Source: CAZDDB01 sp963843285 (lineage in GTDB: Bacteria; Acidobacteriota; HRBIN11; JAKEFK01). Taken from it: a DNA stretch of 64,000 nucleotides. This document shows positions 17,550-26,700 of this stretch, in pieces. A program made the position numbers and the translations under genes. The stretch spans positions 62,001-126,000 of the forward strand of contig CAWJJO010000018.1 of assembly GCA_963843285.1 (NCBI GenBank), in the 5' to 3' direction. Position 1 is the first letter of the stretch. Every line of letters begins with the position of its first letter. The notes under the pieces are model-generated. The model was not told the DNA's origin. It did not search any database and was given only the letters and a program-made list of their open reading frames with translations.

Positions 17550-19160
17550 ATGTTACGGAAACCCTTTCTTCGTTTCCTGTTTCTTGTTCCACTTCTGCTA
17601 CTGGTTGTCCATGACGCCGGCAGCATACCCGGACGGGACTCCGGATGGGACATTGAGCTGGGTGAAGAAGATTTTGGAGAAGGTGTAACTCCGGTTGTTG
17701 TTGCCGTTTCACACCTTCCGAAAGAGCATATCATTCCAGGGCCGATGGAAGCGATGCCTCCCAGATACCCGAAAGAGCTGGATAAAAGTGCGTTTCGCTC
17801 CAAGCAGTCTGCTGCTCCCGCTGTGGTTGTCGCGCCGCATTTCGTGTATATGGATCAGCCATCCTCAACGGATGGATTTAACTTGCTGGCGCCTTCCAAA
17901 TTGAAATCGTTTAAGGGTTTGAAGCAAACCCGATTCTTTCCACCCGACCCTGTTCTGGCAGCCGGCCCACAACATGTCGTGCTGGCGGTAAACAGTTCCC
18001 TTGGAATCTTTTCGAAAAAAGGAAAAAAACTCGCTGAATTCGGGTTTGGGGCGTTCTTTCAGGGGCTGACGGAGATTCTAGGCGCATCGTTGTTTGATCC
18101 CAAAATCCTTTTTGATCAGTTCACAGGTCACTTCGTCCTCGTTGTGGACGCTCTTCGCAATAGCGACCAGCGTTCCTGGTATGTTCTCGCTGTCTCCACA
18201 ACCGATGATCCGGAAGGGGAATGGGCTCTTTATGCTCTGGATATGGGCAAGAACGGCAAGAAAAACTCGAACAACTGGGCCGACTTTCCCGGTCTAGGAA
18301 TTGATGAGACTGCCATCTACATGACGGGGAACATGTTCAATTTCGCTACAGACGATTTCGAGTTCGCGAAACTGAGGATCGTAAAGAAAGATGAAGTCTA
18401 TCAGTTCGGAACCGTTCACTTTTTTGACCGCTGGAATTTGAAGGATGCGACCGGTCGGAAAGCAGATACGGTTCAGCCCGCGCACAGTTTTGGAGCAACC
18501 CAGATTGAATATCTGGTCAGCCTGGACGGGTTTGGCGGAAACAAATTAACGCTGTGGAATGTTCCTAATCCTGCTGCAAGTCGCCCCAAGCTCAAAAAGA
18601 AGGGTGTAAACGTCGGCGACTACGCATTCCCGCCGGACGCCCCGCAGAAGGGTCTTGCTGCATTGATTAATACCGGAGACGCGGGGATCAGGAATTCCGC
18701 ATTTTTGAACGGATCCATTTTTGCAGCGCATGCCGTTGCGGCTAATTTCGGATCCGGAGAGGTCTCAGCGCTTCGCATCTATGAGATCCGCGAAGATGGG
18801 AGTCTGGTACAGGAGATTACTTTCGGCGCCGACAAGAAGTTCTTCTTTTATCCGGCCATCATGCCCGATTCGGCGGGTAACCTCGTTGTTGTTTTTAGCA
18901 ATTCCAGCAGTACGGAATTTGCCGGGATCCGGTACACGGGCAGAAAGTCGGATCAGCCGCCCGGTGATATCCAGAACAGCAAAGTTTTGAAAACGGGTGA
19001 TAGCTCTTATTTTGCGCCCGATGGAATCAACCGGAATCGCTGGGGTGATTACAATGGAATCGGGCTGGATCCAACGGATGATTCCGTGTGGATCATCAGT
19101 GAAATCCCCGATGCCCCTACACGTTGGAGTACACACGTCGGTCGTGTCAAATTCAAATAG
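17550..19160 (+). CDS. Secreted protein of unknown function, probably beta-propeller-like
   Basis: 536 residues with a signal peptide (FLRFLFLVPLLLLVVHDAGS, residues 7-26). The mature part has repeating beta-rich stretches such as WADFPGLGIDETAIYMTGNMF, FYPAIMPDSAGNLVVVFSNS and RWGDYNGIGLDPTDDSVWI. This resembles secreted proteins with sugar- or adhesin-like propellers in Acidobacteria and Planctomycetes; the assignment is from general style. It is probably extracellular or periplasmic. No catalytic motif is visible. Confidence 0.65.
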   Translation: MLRKPFLRFLFLVPLLLLVVHDAGSIPGRDSGWDIELGEEDFGEGVTPVVVAVSHLPKEHIIPGPMEAMPPRYPKELDKSAFRSKQSAAPAVVVAPHFVYMDQPSSTDGFNLLAPSKLKSFKGLKQTRFFPPDPVLAAGPQHVVLAVNSSLGIFSKKGKKLAEFGFGAFFQGLTEILGASLFDPKILFDQFTGHFVLVVDALRNSDQRSWYVLAVSTTDDPEGEWALYALDMGKNGKKNSNNWADFPGLGIDETAIYMTGNMFNFATDDFEFAKLRIVKKDEVYQFGTVHFFDRWNLKDATGRKADTVQPAHSFGATQIEYLVSLDGFGGNKLTLWNVPNPAASRPKLKKKGVNVGDYAFPPDAPQKGLAALINTGDAGIRNSAFLNGSIFAAHAVAANFGSGEVSALRIYEIREDGSLVQEITFGADKKFFFYPAIMPDSAGNLVVVFSNSSSTEFAGIRYTGRKSDQPPGDIQNSKVLKTGDSSYFAPDGINRNRWGDYNGIGLDPTDDSVWIISEIPDAPTRWSTHVGRVKFK

Positions 19161-19184
19161 TTCAAGGATACGGCGCAAGAGATT

Positions 19185-19261
19185 TGGAGCCGCGGGCCTC
19201 CGTGCCCGCGTGAATGGGATGATTTCTCGCAATTTTGCGGGCAGGGACGCCCGCCTCTCCA
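19185..19261. repeat. GC-rich REP-like palindrome pair, copy 3
   Basis: Two palindromic units in opposite orientation, gcgggcctccgtgcccgc and gcgggcagggacgcccgc, between two plus-strand genes. Confidence 0.7.
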
Positions 19262-19271
19262 AATAGAGTTG

Positions 19272-22241
19272 ATGAGACCCGCCGGTCTTCCAGCACTAGC
19301 TATTGCACTTCTTTTTGCCTGTAACTCCTGGAGTCTCGATCCCCGTCGGCCGATTACCGAATACGGAATGCAGGTTTGGCAGTCGGAACAAGGATTGCCG
19401 CAAAACAGCATCCTGGCGATGTTACAGTCTCGCGATGGATATCTCTGGCTTGGAACACAAGCCGGCCTGGTTCGATTCGACGGACTCAGCTTCAAAACGT
19501 TTCATACTCGGAACAGTCTGCTCGCCAGCAATGATGTCGTGTCCCTTTCGGAAGATCCTTCGGGCGCACTTTGGATCGGGACGTTGACTTCTTCGCTAGC
19601 GACCTATTCGAAAGGACGGTTTACCACCTTCGGAGCCGAAGCCGGTTTTAGGAATCAAATCATCCGAAGTGTCTTTGCCGATCGCGAAGGCTCGGTATGG
19701 ATCGCGACGCGAAGCGGCGGAGTGTTTCTCCGGAAAAAAAGAAAGTTCGTTCAGCATACCAGCCATGAAGGACTTGCCGGAGATTCAGTCTTCTGTTTTT
19801 CGCAAGATGCGCGCGGCAATGTCTGGATCGGGACAAATGCCGGTGTATCCAAATATGATGGCACTCATTTCACGAACATTACAACGCGTGAAGGCTTATC
19901 GAATGATTTGGTCCACGTTCTTTATTCCGACCGCAAGGGAGATCTGTGGATTGGCACTGATTCCGGTCTGAATCGGCTGCATGACGGCCGCATCGACGTT
20001 CTTTCGATGCGCAACGGGCTAAAGAACGACACGATCCGTTCTCTTCTTGAGGATTCGACCGGCAATCTCTGGATCGGAACAGAGGGAGGCCTGCACCGGT
20101 TGAGCAACGGGATCATCGATTCCTACACAACCGATCAGGGGTTGGTCCATAACTCCGTTTATTCCATTCTGGAAGATCACGAAAGTAACTTATGGATCGG
20201 CACGGATGGCGGCGGACTTGTCCGTTTGAAGGACGTCGCGGTTACCAATATAGCGCCACGCGGGAGCAAAGAGGACAACACCGTTTTTTCCGTGCTGCAG
20301 GATCGCGTAGGAAGTCTCTGGGTGGGAAGTCGAACGGCAGGCCTGCTCCGCATCAACGGAGCGGACAGATCATCCTTTACGATGGAGGATGGTTTGCCGA
20401 CAAATACCGTATTTGCGCTGCGTGAAGACCATCAGGGTAGTCTCTGGTTCGGTCTGCGTGCAAACGGTTTGATGCGATATAAGGATCGCCGCTTCAGCCA
20501 TTTTACCGTGAAGGATGGACTATCCAACGATACGGTGCGTGCCATTCTGGAAGATTCTTTCGGAAATCTGTGGATCGGCACAAATGCAGGTCTGAATCGC
20601 ATGAGGGATGGGAAGTTTGAAATCTTTACGGAGAAGGATGGCCTCCCGCAGAGCTTCATTTACTGTTTGTTGGAAGATCATAATCAGCAGATCTGGATCG
20701 GGACCTGGAATGGCTTGTGCAGATTTGAAAACGGAAAGTTTGTGCGATATGGAAAACAGGATGGGATGCCCGAAGCTCAGGTGTGGTCGCTTTATGAAGA
20801 CAGTGATCATACGATGTGGATTGGAACGTACGGATCAGGTCTGATCAGGATGCAGAATGGAACCTTTGCAGCGGTCACTTCCGAGAATGGACTGACGGAT
20901 GATGTGATCCTGTCGATTCTTGATGATTCCAGACAAAACCTCTGGCTCAGCAGTTATAAAGGCGTTTTCCGGATCAATAAACAAAGGATCGATGACCTGA
21001 TTCGAAAAAAGATTCATACGCTGGAACCAATCGCGTTTGATACGCACGATGGGATGATCAGCCGTGAATGCATCGGTGGGGTGCAGCCTTCCGGTTGGAA
21101 GACAAAAGACGGGATGCTCTGCTTTTTGACGGTGAAGGGTGTCGCAATCATCGATCCGGAAAGAGTCAAAATCAATCAGCGTGCTCCGGACATTCACCTG
21201 GAAGAGATTACTTACGATGACAAAACAACCATTTTCCCGGAAAGTACCGGCATGGCGGCCTTCCCGCCCGGGAACGGAAATCTGGAAATTCACTATACCG
21301 GGCTCAGCTTAAGCACTCCAGAAAAAGTAAGATTTCGGTACAAGCTTGCAGGTTATGACGAAGACTGGATCATTGCTGCGACAAGACGCGTCGCCTACTA
21401 TACGGGAGTTCCCCCGGGCGCTTATGAGTTTCAGGTGATCGCCTCCAATGCCGACGGCGTCTGGAACCGGGAAGGAGTAGCGTTTCCCCTGCGAATCAAA
21501 CCTCATTATTATCAAACGATCTGGTTTTACTCATTGTGCGTGCTCACGTTTGCTCTTGCAGTTGCACTGCTGCATCGAAATCGCGTGCGCCGGATTCGCA
21601 GCATGTTTGCTGCGGTGCTGAGTGAACGAAACAGGATCTCGCGGGAGATTCACGACACGCTCACACAGGATTTCACGAGCGTTGTCCTGGAGTTGGAAGC
21701 TGCTGACATGAGCCTGGAACAGGAGCAGGAAAGCGCGAAAGCCTCGATTCATCGGGCAAGGGACAGCGCGCGGCAAGGACTCGCCGAATCCCGCCGGTTT
21801 GTTCGTGGACTCCGGCCACAGGCTTTGGAAGGGAAGGATATTGTATCGGCTCTCAGTCAGATGGCTCACCAGGCTGCTGCAGGGAAAGACATACACGTCG
21901 AAATCGCGGTTTCCGGTCGCCGGCGTAAACTGCCGGTCTCCGTGGAGGACAATCTGTTGCGGATTGCGCAAGAAGCGGTCAATAATGTCTGGAAGCACGC
22001 TGGCGCAAGAAATGTTCGATTGGATTTGAATTTTGGATGGTGGAAAGGTGAATTGCGAATCCGGGATGATGGACGTGGCTTCAATTCGGGAGCCAGTCCA
22101 ATGGGGGAAGGCGGTTTTGGATTTACAAGTATGAGAGAAAGGGCCGCGCTGATTTCCGCGAAACTCACCGTGATCAGCTCAGAGGACATGGGTACTACTG
22201 TCCTGATCCGTTTTCCCATTTACGGGAGGGAACTGTGGTAG
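19272..22241 (+). CDS. Reg-propeller sensor histidine kinase
   Basis: 989 residues. A signal peptide at the N-terminus is followed by about thirteen two-component-regulator propeller repeats (xLWIGTxxGLxR type, residues 50-590). A Y_Y_Y domain follows around 660-735 (RYKLAGYDEDW, PGAYEFQVIASNADG), then one transmembrane helix near 755-775. The HisKA_3 dimerisation domain has SREIHDTLTQ, with the phosphorylated histidine at about residue 794, and an HATPase domain ends the protein. The large periplasmic propeller is expected to sense a ligand; in Bacteroidetes relatives it senses sugars. The partner LuxR-type regulator overlaps its end. The kinase is NarX-like rather than a hybrid, with no receiver domain. 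Confidence 0.93.
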   Translation: MRPAGLPALAIALLFACNSWSLDPRRPITEYGMQVWQSEQGLPQNSILAMLQSRDGYLWLGTQAGLVRFDGLSFKTFHTRNSLLASNDVVSLSEDPSGALWIGTLTSSLATYSKGRFTTFGAEAGFRNQIIRSVFADREGSVWIATRSGGVFLRKKRKFVQHTSHEGLAGDSVFCFSQDARGNVWIGTNAGVSKYDGTHFTNITTREGLSNDLVHVLYSDRKGDLWIGTDSGLNRLHDGRIDVLSMRNGLKNDTIRSLLEDSTGNLWIGTEGGLHRLSNGIIDSYTTDQGLVHNSVYSILEDHESNLWIGTDGGGLVRLKDVAVTNIAPRGSKEDNTVFSVLQDRVGSLWVGSRTAGLLRINGADRSSFTMEDGLPTNTVFALREDHQGSLWFGLRANGLMRYKDRRFSHFTVKDGLSNDTVRAILEDSFGNLWIGTNAGLNRMRDGKFEIFTEKDGLPQSFIYCLLEDHNQQIWIGTWNGLCRFENGKFVRYGKQDGMPEAQVWSLYEDSDHTMWIGTYGSGLIRMQNGTFAAVTSENGLTDDVILSILDDSRQNLWLSSYKGVFRINKQRIDDLIRKKIHTLEPIAFDTHDGMISRECIGGVQPSGWKTKDGMLCFLTVKGVAIIDPERVKINQRAPDIHLEEITYDDKTTIFPESTGMAAFPPGNGNLEIHYTGLSLSTPEKVRFRYKLAGYDEDWIIAATRRVAYYTGVPPGAYEFQVIASNADGVWNREGVAFPLRIKPHYYQTIWFYSLCVLTFALAVALLHRNRVRRIRSMFAAVLSERNRISREIHDTLTQDFTSVVLELEAADMSLEQEQESAKASIHRARDSARQGLAESRRFVRGLRPQALEGKDIVSALSQMAHQAAAGKDIHVEIAVSGRRRKLPVSVEDNLLRIAQEAVNNVWKHAGARNVRLDLNFGWWKGELRIRDDGRGFNSGASPMGEGGFGFTSMRERAALISAKLTVISSEDMGTTVLIRFPIYGRELW

Positions 22242-22870
22242 AGAGCGAAAATCCGATAAAAATCCTGATTGTGGATGATCATCTTGTAGTGCGCGAAGGT
22301 CTCGCGCGAATCATCGGCAGCGATCCGGGCATGCAATTGGTAGGGGAAGCTGCGAATGGTGAAGAGGCGATTTCGCAATGGGAAAAGCTTCAGCCGGATG
22401 TGACCCTTCTGGATATGCGTATGCGTGGGATGGGCGGGATTCAAACCCTGGAAGAGATCCGAAAGCGGTTTCCCTCCGCGCGAATTCTGATTCTCAGCAG
22501 CTACGATCATGAGGAAGATATTTACCGCGCGTTGCAGGCTGGAGCCCTTGGATATCTTTTGAAAGACAGCTCCCGCAAACAATTACTCAATTCGATCCGA
22601 AGAGTTCACGCAGGCGAACGATGCATTCCGCATGCGGTGGCTGGCCAGCTTGCACAGAGAATCGCCAGCAACGAACTGACTCCCAGAGAACAGGAGATTC
22701 TGGAAAAAATCGTGGAAGGAAAGAGCAATAAGGAAATTGGAGATCTGCTCGGCATTTCCGAAGGCACTGTAAAATCACATGTAAATAAGATTCTTGAAAA
22801 ACTTCAAGTAACGGACCGTACACAGGCTGTTGTCCTTGCACTCAAGAAAGGCCTGGCTCGCATGAAATAA
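22235..22870 (+). CDS. NarL/LuxR-family response regulator
   Basis: 211 residues starting with GTG at 22235, seven bases into the end of the kinase gene, with GGGAGGG upstream. The receiver domain has acidic residues D14-D15, the phospho-acceptor D60 in TLLDMRM, and LKDSS. The C-terminal HTH (LTPREQEILEKIVEGKSNKEI, then SEGTVKSHVNKILEKL) is typical. It is the evident partner of the propeller kinase: phosphorylated, it would bind DNA. Confidence 0.94.
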   Translation: MVESENPIKILIVDDHLVVREGLARIIGSDPGMQLVGEAANGEEAISQWEKLQPDVTLLDMRMRGMGGIQTLEEIRKRFPSARILILSSYDHEEDIYRALQAGALGYLLKDSSRKQLLNSIRRVHAGERCIPHAVAGQLAQRIASNELTPREQEILEKIVEGKSNKEIGDLLGISEGTVKSHVNKILEKLQVTDRTQAVVLALKKGLARMK

Positions 22871-22880
22871 TCGGGTCGCT

Positions 22881-22930
22881 ATGGAGGCGTCTCGCCTGCA
22901 TTATGGATCGCAGGCCTCCGGCCTTCTCCT
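22881..22930. repeat. GC-rich palindrome, copy 4
   Basis: GGAGGCGTCTCGCCTGC and GCAGGCCTCC can pair around attatggatc. It shares the central part with the copy at 29246. It follows the regulator's stop and may end its transcript. Confidence 0.6.
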
Positions 22931-23016
22931 ATAACTTTCGATAGAGAATTCCTCTAACTATAGTCTGATGATTCGCGTCCTCTTTGCTGCTACTGTTACG
23001 ACCGGAGGGTGCTCTC

Positions 23017-23436
23017 ATGGGACAGGAAGCGGCAATACGTGTCATGGTCGTTGATGATCACAGCCTGATTCGCGACGCATTTGCAAGGATCATCAACGGA
23101 CAACACGACATGCAAATGGTTGCAGAAGCTTCCAACGGAAAAGATGCTCTTCACATGCTGAGTAGCTGCGTGCCGGATGTGATTCTAATGGACCTTCACA
23201 TGCCGGAGATGGGCGGGATCGAAGCGATGTATTCCATCCGAAAACAGTATCCAAAGCCGCGTTTTGTGGTGATCAGCTCCTACGGATTTGAAGATGAAGT
23301 AGAAGAATCATTTCGCGCGGGAGCGGACGCTTGTCTCCTGAAGGACGCTCCGCGGGAATCTCTGCTGGAAACGATCCGTGCTATCGTTGTGTCCCGTACC
23401 GCGCCAAAAGGCTGGTCCTCCAGAGCATCCATATAG
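23017..23436 (+). CDS. Receiver-only response regulator (lost HTH)
   Basis: 139 residues. The receiver half is close to that of the upstream regulator: D13-D14, phospho-acceptor D59 in LMDLHMPEMGG, and LKDAPRES. The reading frame stops soon after the receiver (SRTAPKGWSSRASI) and no HTH is encoded in any frame downstream that I could find. It looks like a duplicate of the 22235 type that lost its output domain, or a stand-alone receiver. RBS GGAGGG precedes the ATG. Confidence 0.8.
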   Translation: MGQEAAIRVMVVDDHSLIRDAFARIINGQHDMQMVAEASNGKDALHMLSSCVPDVILMDLHMPEMGGIEAMYSIRKQYPKPRFVVISSYGFEDEVEESFRAGADACLLKDAPRESLLETIRAIVVSRTAPKGWSSRASI

Positions 23437-23546
23437 GGGTTATACATTTGCCACGGAAAGCAACGAATCAGAAAGGTGGATATTTCGCGTTAAGCAATTT
23501 GGATCATTCACTGCAATGGAAAATGCTCAGCCCCTACTGCTTCTTC

Positions 23547-25337
23547 CTATTCCTTCATCCAGTACAACTCTTCGGCATTCCACAGGGTGCGGTGTCTTGA
23601 AACCATGGGACGAAGGTTTCCGATTTGTTTCTTCGCGCAGACATAAATGATCGGCGTAACGGTATAGACCATGGGCTGCTGATCCGCCAGAATACTCTGG
23701 ACTTCGTCGTAGTACTTTTTCCGTTCCTCATAGGAATATGTTTTGAATTGCAGGTTCATCAGCTCATCGATCCGTTTTTCCCATTCGGTGTGTGGAAACT
23801 TCTGCTGCGGCCACCAGAGATGGGTGGTTCCGCTGCTGAGCATGACATTCATTCCGCCCGCAGGATCGGTATCATCGTGACTCAAGCTCAAGAGCGCCGT
23901 GTCGTAGTCAAAGGTCTCTGTGATTTTGGTCACAAGTGTGTTGAAATCCAGAGGACTGTAGTCCACTTGAATTCCGAGCTTCAATAGATCGCCGGCGATC
24001 AGCAAGCATTCGGTGCTTCGTGTCGTATTCCCGGCGTTGGTATGGAGGGAGAATCGAACCTGGTGCCCCTTTGAATCGAAAAGCCAGACGGCTCCCGCGG
24101 GGCTGTTTTTTTGCTGAAAGCCCGAGGCCTGGAGCATTGCCAGTGCTTTTGTCGGGTCATACGGATACTTCGTGATCCGGTCGTTGTACCAGAGTTTGTT
24201 GCTGACGCTTTCTGGTCCATACGCCGGGATGGCCTTTCCAAAGAATGCATTCTGAACCAGCGCTTGGCGATTGATACCGTAAGAGACCGCTTTTCGGAAG
24301 TGGACGTCACCGAACCAGGACGTCTTAACCGGGTCCATGTACGTTTTACCGGTCTTTGGATTCTTGTCGCTATTCTGATTCAAAATCACGCCTTCAAAGT
24401 CTTGCGACGGTCCTGCGGCGATTACCATCATGCCTGTGGAGGGGCTTTTCTGTTGAAACCGGTCTATATCTTCACCACGAATACTGTAGTAGGTATCGAT
24501 CTCGCCGTTTTCGATTTTTAGCTGGAGTTGATTCAAGTCGCTGCAGATTTGGAAGACAATTTCACCCAGATAGGGCAATCGCCGGCCGTTCTGATCCTTT
24601 TTCCAGTAGCGCGGATTCCGAGCTAATCTCACCGTCTGTCCCTGAGTGTAGGATTTGAGCAGGAATGGTCCGAGTCCGACAAAATCGGCCGGGTTCATGC
24701 TGATCTGCCACTGTTGCTCGAAAGCGCCTGTCTGGTAGGGTGTTTCCCATTTGTGTTTTGCCAGAATGGGAGTTGTTCCTCCGTCCAGTTGCCGCAAAAA
24801 GGAGGGGAAGGAAGACGGTAGAGTTGCGGTAACGGTCCATTCGTCGATTTGTTTCCAAATGGCCGGTTTTGAGTTGATTGTGAGAGCATCGTGGGCTGAA
24901 GAAGCGATTTTCGGATCATTGACAACTTTCATCGTGAAGAGGACATCGCCGGCGTTGAACGGCTTGCCGTCCGACCATGTCACGCCTTTCCGCAGATGGA
25001 ACGTCCAGCTCAAATGATCTTCACTCGATTCCCACGATTTTGCCAGACACGGCTCCGGTTGTTGGGTGCTCAAGTTGAGACGTGTCAGGCCCGGATGCAT
25101 CAATTGGTTGAAAGTTTGTGAATCCACAGTGCTGAAAAGAAGGGGATGGAACGTTTCGGGATCGTTCAACATGCCGGTAACGATTCTGCCGCCTGCCTTC
25201 CCGGAAATCGGAAGCGCCAACGCATCTTCGGATACCGGGTACGGGTCCACACGCTCCACCGCTTTTGGCTTCTCCGGCGTCCCGCATGATAATTGTAGTA
25301 TTACCACTATAGCAGCTAAGATTCTTATCATATGCAT
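23547..25337 (-). CDS. Peptide/oligopeptide ABC transporter substrate-binding lipoprotein
   Basis: 596 residues, SBP_bac_5 family. The N-terminus is a lipoprotein signal (IVVILQLSCGTP, lipid-modified Cys about residue 18). Family stretches are visible: LNLSTQQPEPCLAKSWE, then DHLSWTFHLRKGVTWSDGKPFNAGDVLFT, and PYDPTKALAMLQASGF near the end. It captures peptides, or other ligands such as nickel or antibiotics, outside the inner membrane. Its permease genes are not adjacent. oppD and oppF at 35819 and 36913 may serve it, which is inference. It begins two bases after the rarA stop, so it is probably co-transcribed with rarA. Confidence 0.9.
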   Translation of the reverse strand: MHMIRILAAIVVILQLSCGTPEKPKAVERVDPYPVSEDALALPISGKAGGRIVTGMLNDPETFHPLLFSTVDSQTFNQLMHPGLTRLNLSTQQPEPCLAKSWESSEDHLSWTFHLRKGVTWSDGKPFNAGDVLFTMKVVNDPKIASSAHDALTINSKPAIWKQIDEWTVTATLPSSFPSFLRQLDGGTTPILAKHKWETPYQTGAFEQQWQISMNPADFVGLGPFLLKSYTQGQTVRLARNPRYWKKDQNGRRLPYLGEIVFQICSDLNQLQLKIENGEIDTYYSIRGEDIDRFQQKSPSTGMMVIAAGPSQDFEGVILNQNSDKNPKTGKTYMDPVKTSWFGDVHFRKAVSYGINRQALVQNAFFGKAIPAYGPESVSNKLWYNDRITKYPYDPTKALAMLQASGFQQKNSPAGAVWLFDSKGHQVRFSLHTNAGNTTRSTECLLIAGDLLKLGIQVDYSPLDFNTLVTKITETFDYDTALLSLSHDDTDPAGGMNVMLSSGTTHLWWPQQKFPHTEWEKRIDELMNLQFKTYSYEERKKYYDEVQSILADQQPMVYTVTPIIYVCAKKQIGNLRPMVSRHRTLWNAEELYWMKE

Positions 25338-25339
25338 TC

Positions 25340-26692
25340 TTACGGATCTGTTTTTGCCTTTTTGATTTTTGATATTTGATCTCTGATTTTTTCCATTCGT
25401 TCTTTGATCTGTGCTTCGAACCCCCGGCCGGTCGGTACGTAAAACCGGGTTCCCGCGAGAGAATCGGGAAGACAGGACAAGTCTGTAATCGTATCCTCGA
25501 AGTCGTGGGCGTATTGATAGCCTTTTCCGTAGCCCAGATTTTTCATCAAGGATGTGGGGGCGTTGCGGATGTGCAGAGGAACGGGGTCATTCGGCTGCTT
25601 CCGGACCGTCTCCGCGGCTCCCGCGTACCCCGTGTACAGCGCGTTGCTTTTTGGCGCAGTTGCCAGATAAACTACCGCCTGCGCAAGCGCCGTTGTTGCT
25701 TCGGGCATCCCGATAAAATGAGTTGCTTGCTGTGCCGCAACGGCTACGGTGAGCGCCTGTGGATCGGCCATACCCACATCTTCGCTGGCGAAACGAATCA
25801 AGCGTCTGGCTATGTAAAGCGGATCCTCTCCCGCTTCGAGCATACGCGCGAGCCAGTAGAGACCTGCATCTGGATCGCTGTTGCGTAGACTCTTATGCAG
25901 CGCCGAAATGACATTGAAATGCTGTTCTCCCTGTTTATCGTAAAGCAGTGTCTTGCGCTGAAGCGCTTCCTCCAGGTCTTTTGCAGTAATTTCTTTGTGC
26001 CCTCCCGTTCCCGCAAGATCAGCCGCAATTTCCAGAAGGTTGAGAGCGGTTCTGGCATCTCCATCGGACATCCTCACGAGAACCTCTTGAGCCTCTTCTT
26101 GAAGATGAATGTCGAGTCCCCCCAGACCTCGTTCCCTGTCTTCCAGCGCTCTTCGGATAATCGCGCGAAGATGCTCCGGCTGTAATGGATGTAATACTAC
26201 AACTTTAATACGTGATAACAACGCGGAGTTGATTTCGAACGACGGGTTTTCGGTTGTCGCGCCCAGAAGGATGATATCTCCGCGTTCCACATAGGGAAGG
26301 AATGCATCCTGCTGTGCTTTGTTGAAGCGGTGGATCTCATCGATGAAAAGGATGGTCTGCTTGCCGTGATATTTTCGCTGCTGTTCGGCTTCCTGCATCA
26401 CCGTTTTGATCTCCTTGATTCCGGAGATGACAGCCGAGTAGGGAACGAAATGCGCCGCCGCTCCGGATGCCAGTAACCGCGCCAGGGTAGTTTTTCCTAC
26501 ACCCGGCGGTCCCCAGAAGATGATTGATCGCGGTTTCTCAACGATCTTTCGCAGAAAGCGTCCGGGTCCGGTCAATTCCTCCTGGCCGACAAATTCGTCA
26601 AAGTTGCGCGGCCGCATCCGGTCAGCCAGCGGCGCCCGGACCGCATCTGAGGCGTCTGTCTCGAATAGCCCGGGAGTGCCAGGATGTTTCAT
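25340..26692 (-). CDS. rarA: Replication-associated recombination protein A (AAA+ ATPase)
   Basis: 450 residues, full RarA/MgsA length. Walker A is FWGPPGVGKTTLARLLA, Walker B is ILFIDEIHRFNKAQQDAFLP, and sensor 1 is LLGATTENPSFEINSALLSR. GLYWLARMLEAGEDPLYIARRL and the C-terminal domain are standard. It acts at stalled forks and single-stranded gaps. The ATG at 26692 fits the usual N-terminus; the frame is open further upstream into the next gene but that is not normal. The last residues (KIRDQISKIKKAKTDP) are encoded by a dispersed AT-rich repeat. Confidence 0.94.
   Translation of the reverse strand: MKHPGTPGLFETDASDAVRAPLADRMRPRNFDEFVGQEELTGPGRFLRKIVEKPRSIIFWGPPGVGKTTLARLLASGAAAHFVPYSAVISGIKEIKTVMQEAEQQRKYHGKQTILFIDEIHRFNKAQQDAFLPYVERGDIILLGATTENPSFEINSALLSRIKVVVLHPLQPEHLRAIIRRALEDRERGLGGLDIHLQEEAQEVLVRMSDGDARTALNLLEIAADLAGTGGHKEITAKDLEEALQRKTLLYDKQGEQHFNVISALHKSLRNSDPDAGLYWLARMLEAGEDPLYIARRLIRFASEDVGMADPQALTVAVAAQQATHFIGMPEATTALAQAVVYLATAPKSNALYTGYAGAAETVRKQPNDPVPLHIRNAPTSLMKNLGYGKGYQYAHDFEDTITDLSCLPDSLAGTRFYVPTGRGFEAQIKERMEKIRDQISKIKKAKTDP
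25357..25391. repeat. AT-rich 7-mer repeat arm inside the rarA 3' end
   Basis: On the minus strand it reads as ATCAAAT/ATATCAA/AAATCAA units with a 7-base period. The same repeat forms both arms at 36794-36912. Here one arm is in frame at the end of rarA. Confidence 0.7.
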
Positions 26693-26700
26693 AGTCTTTC

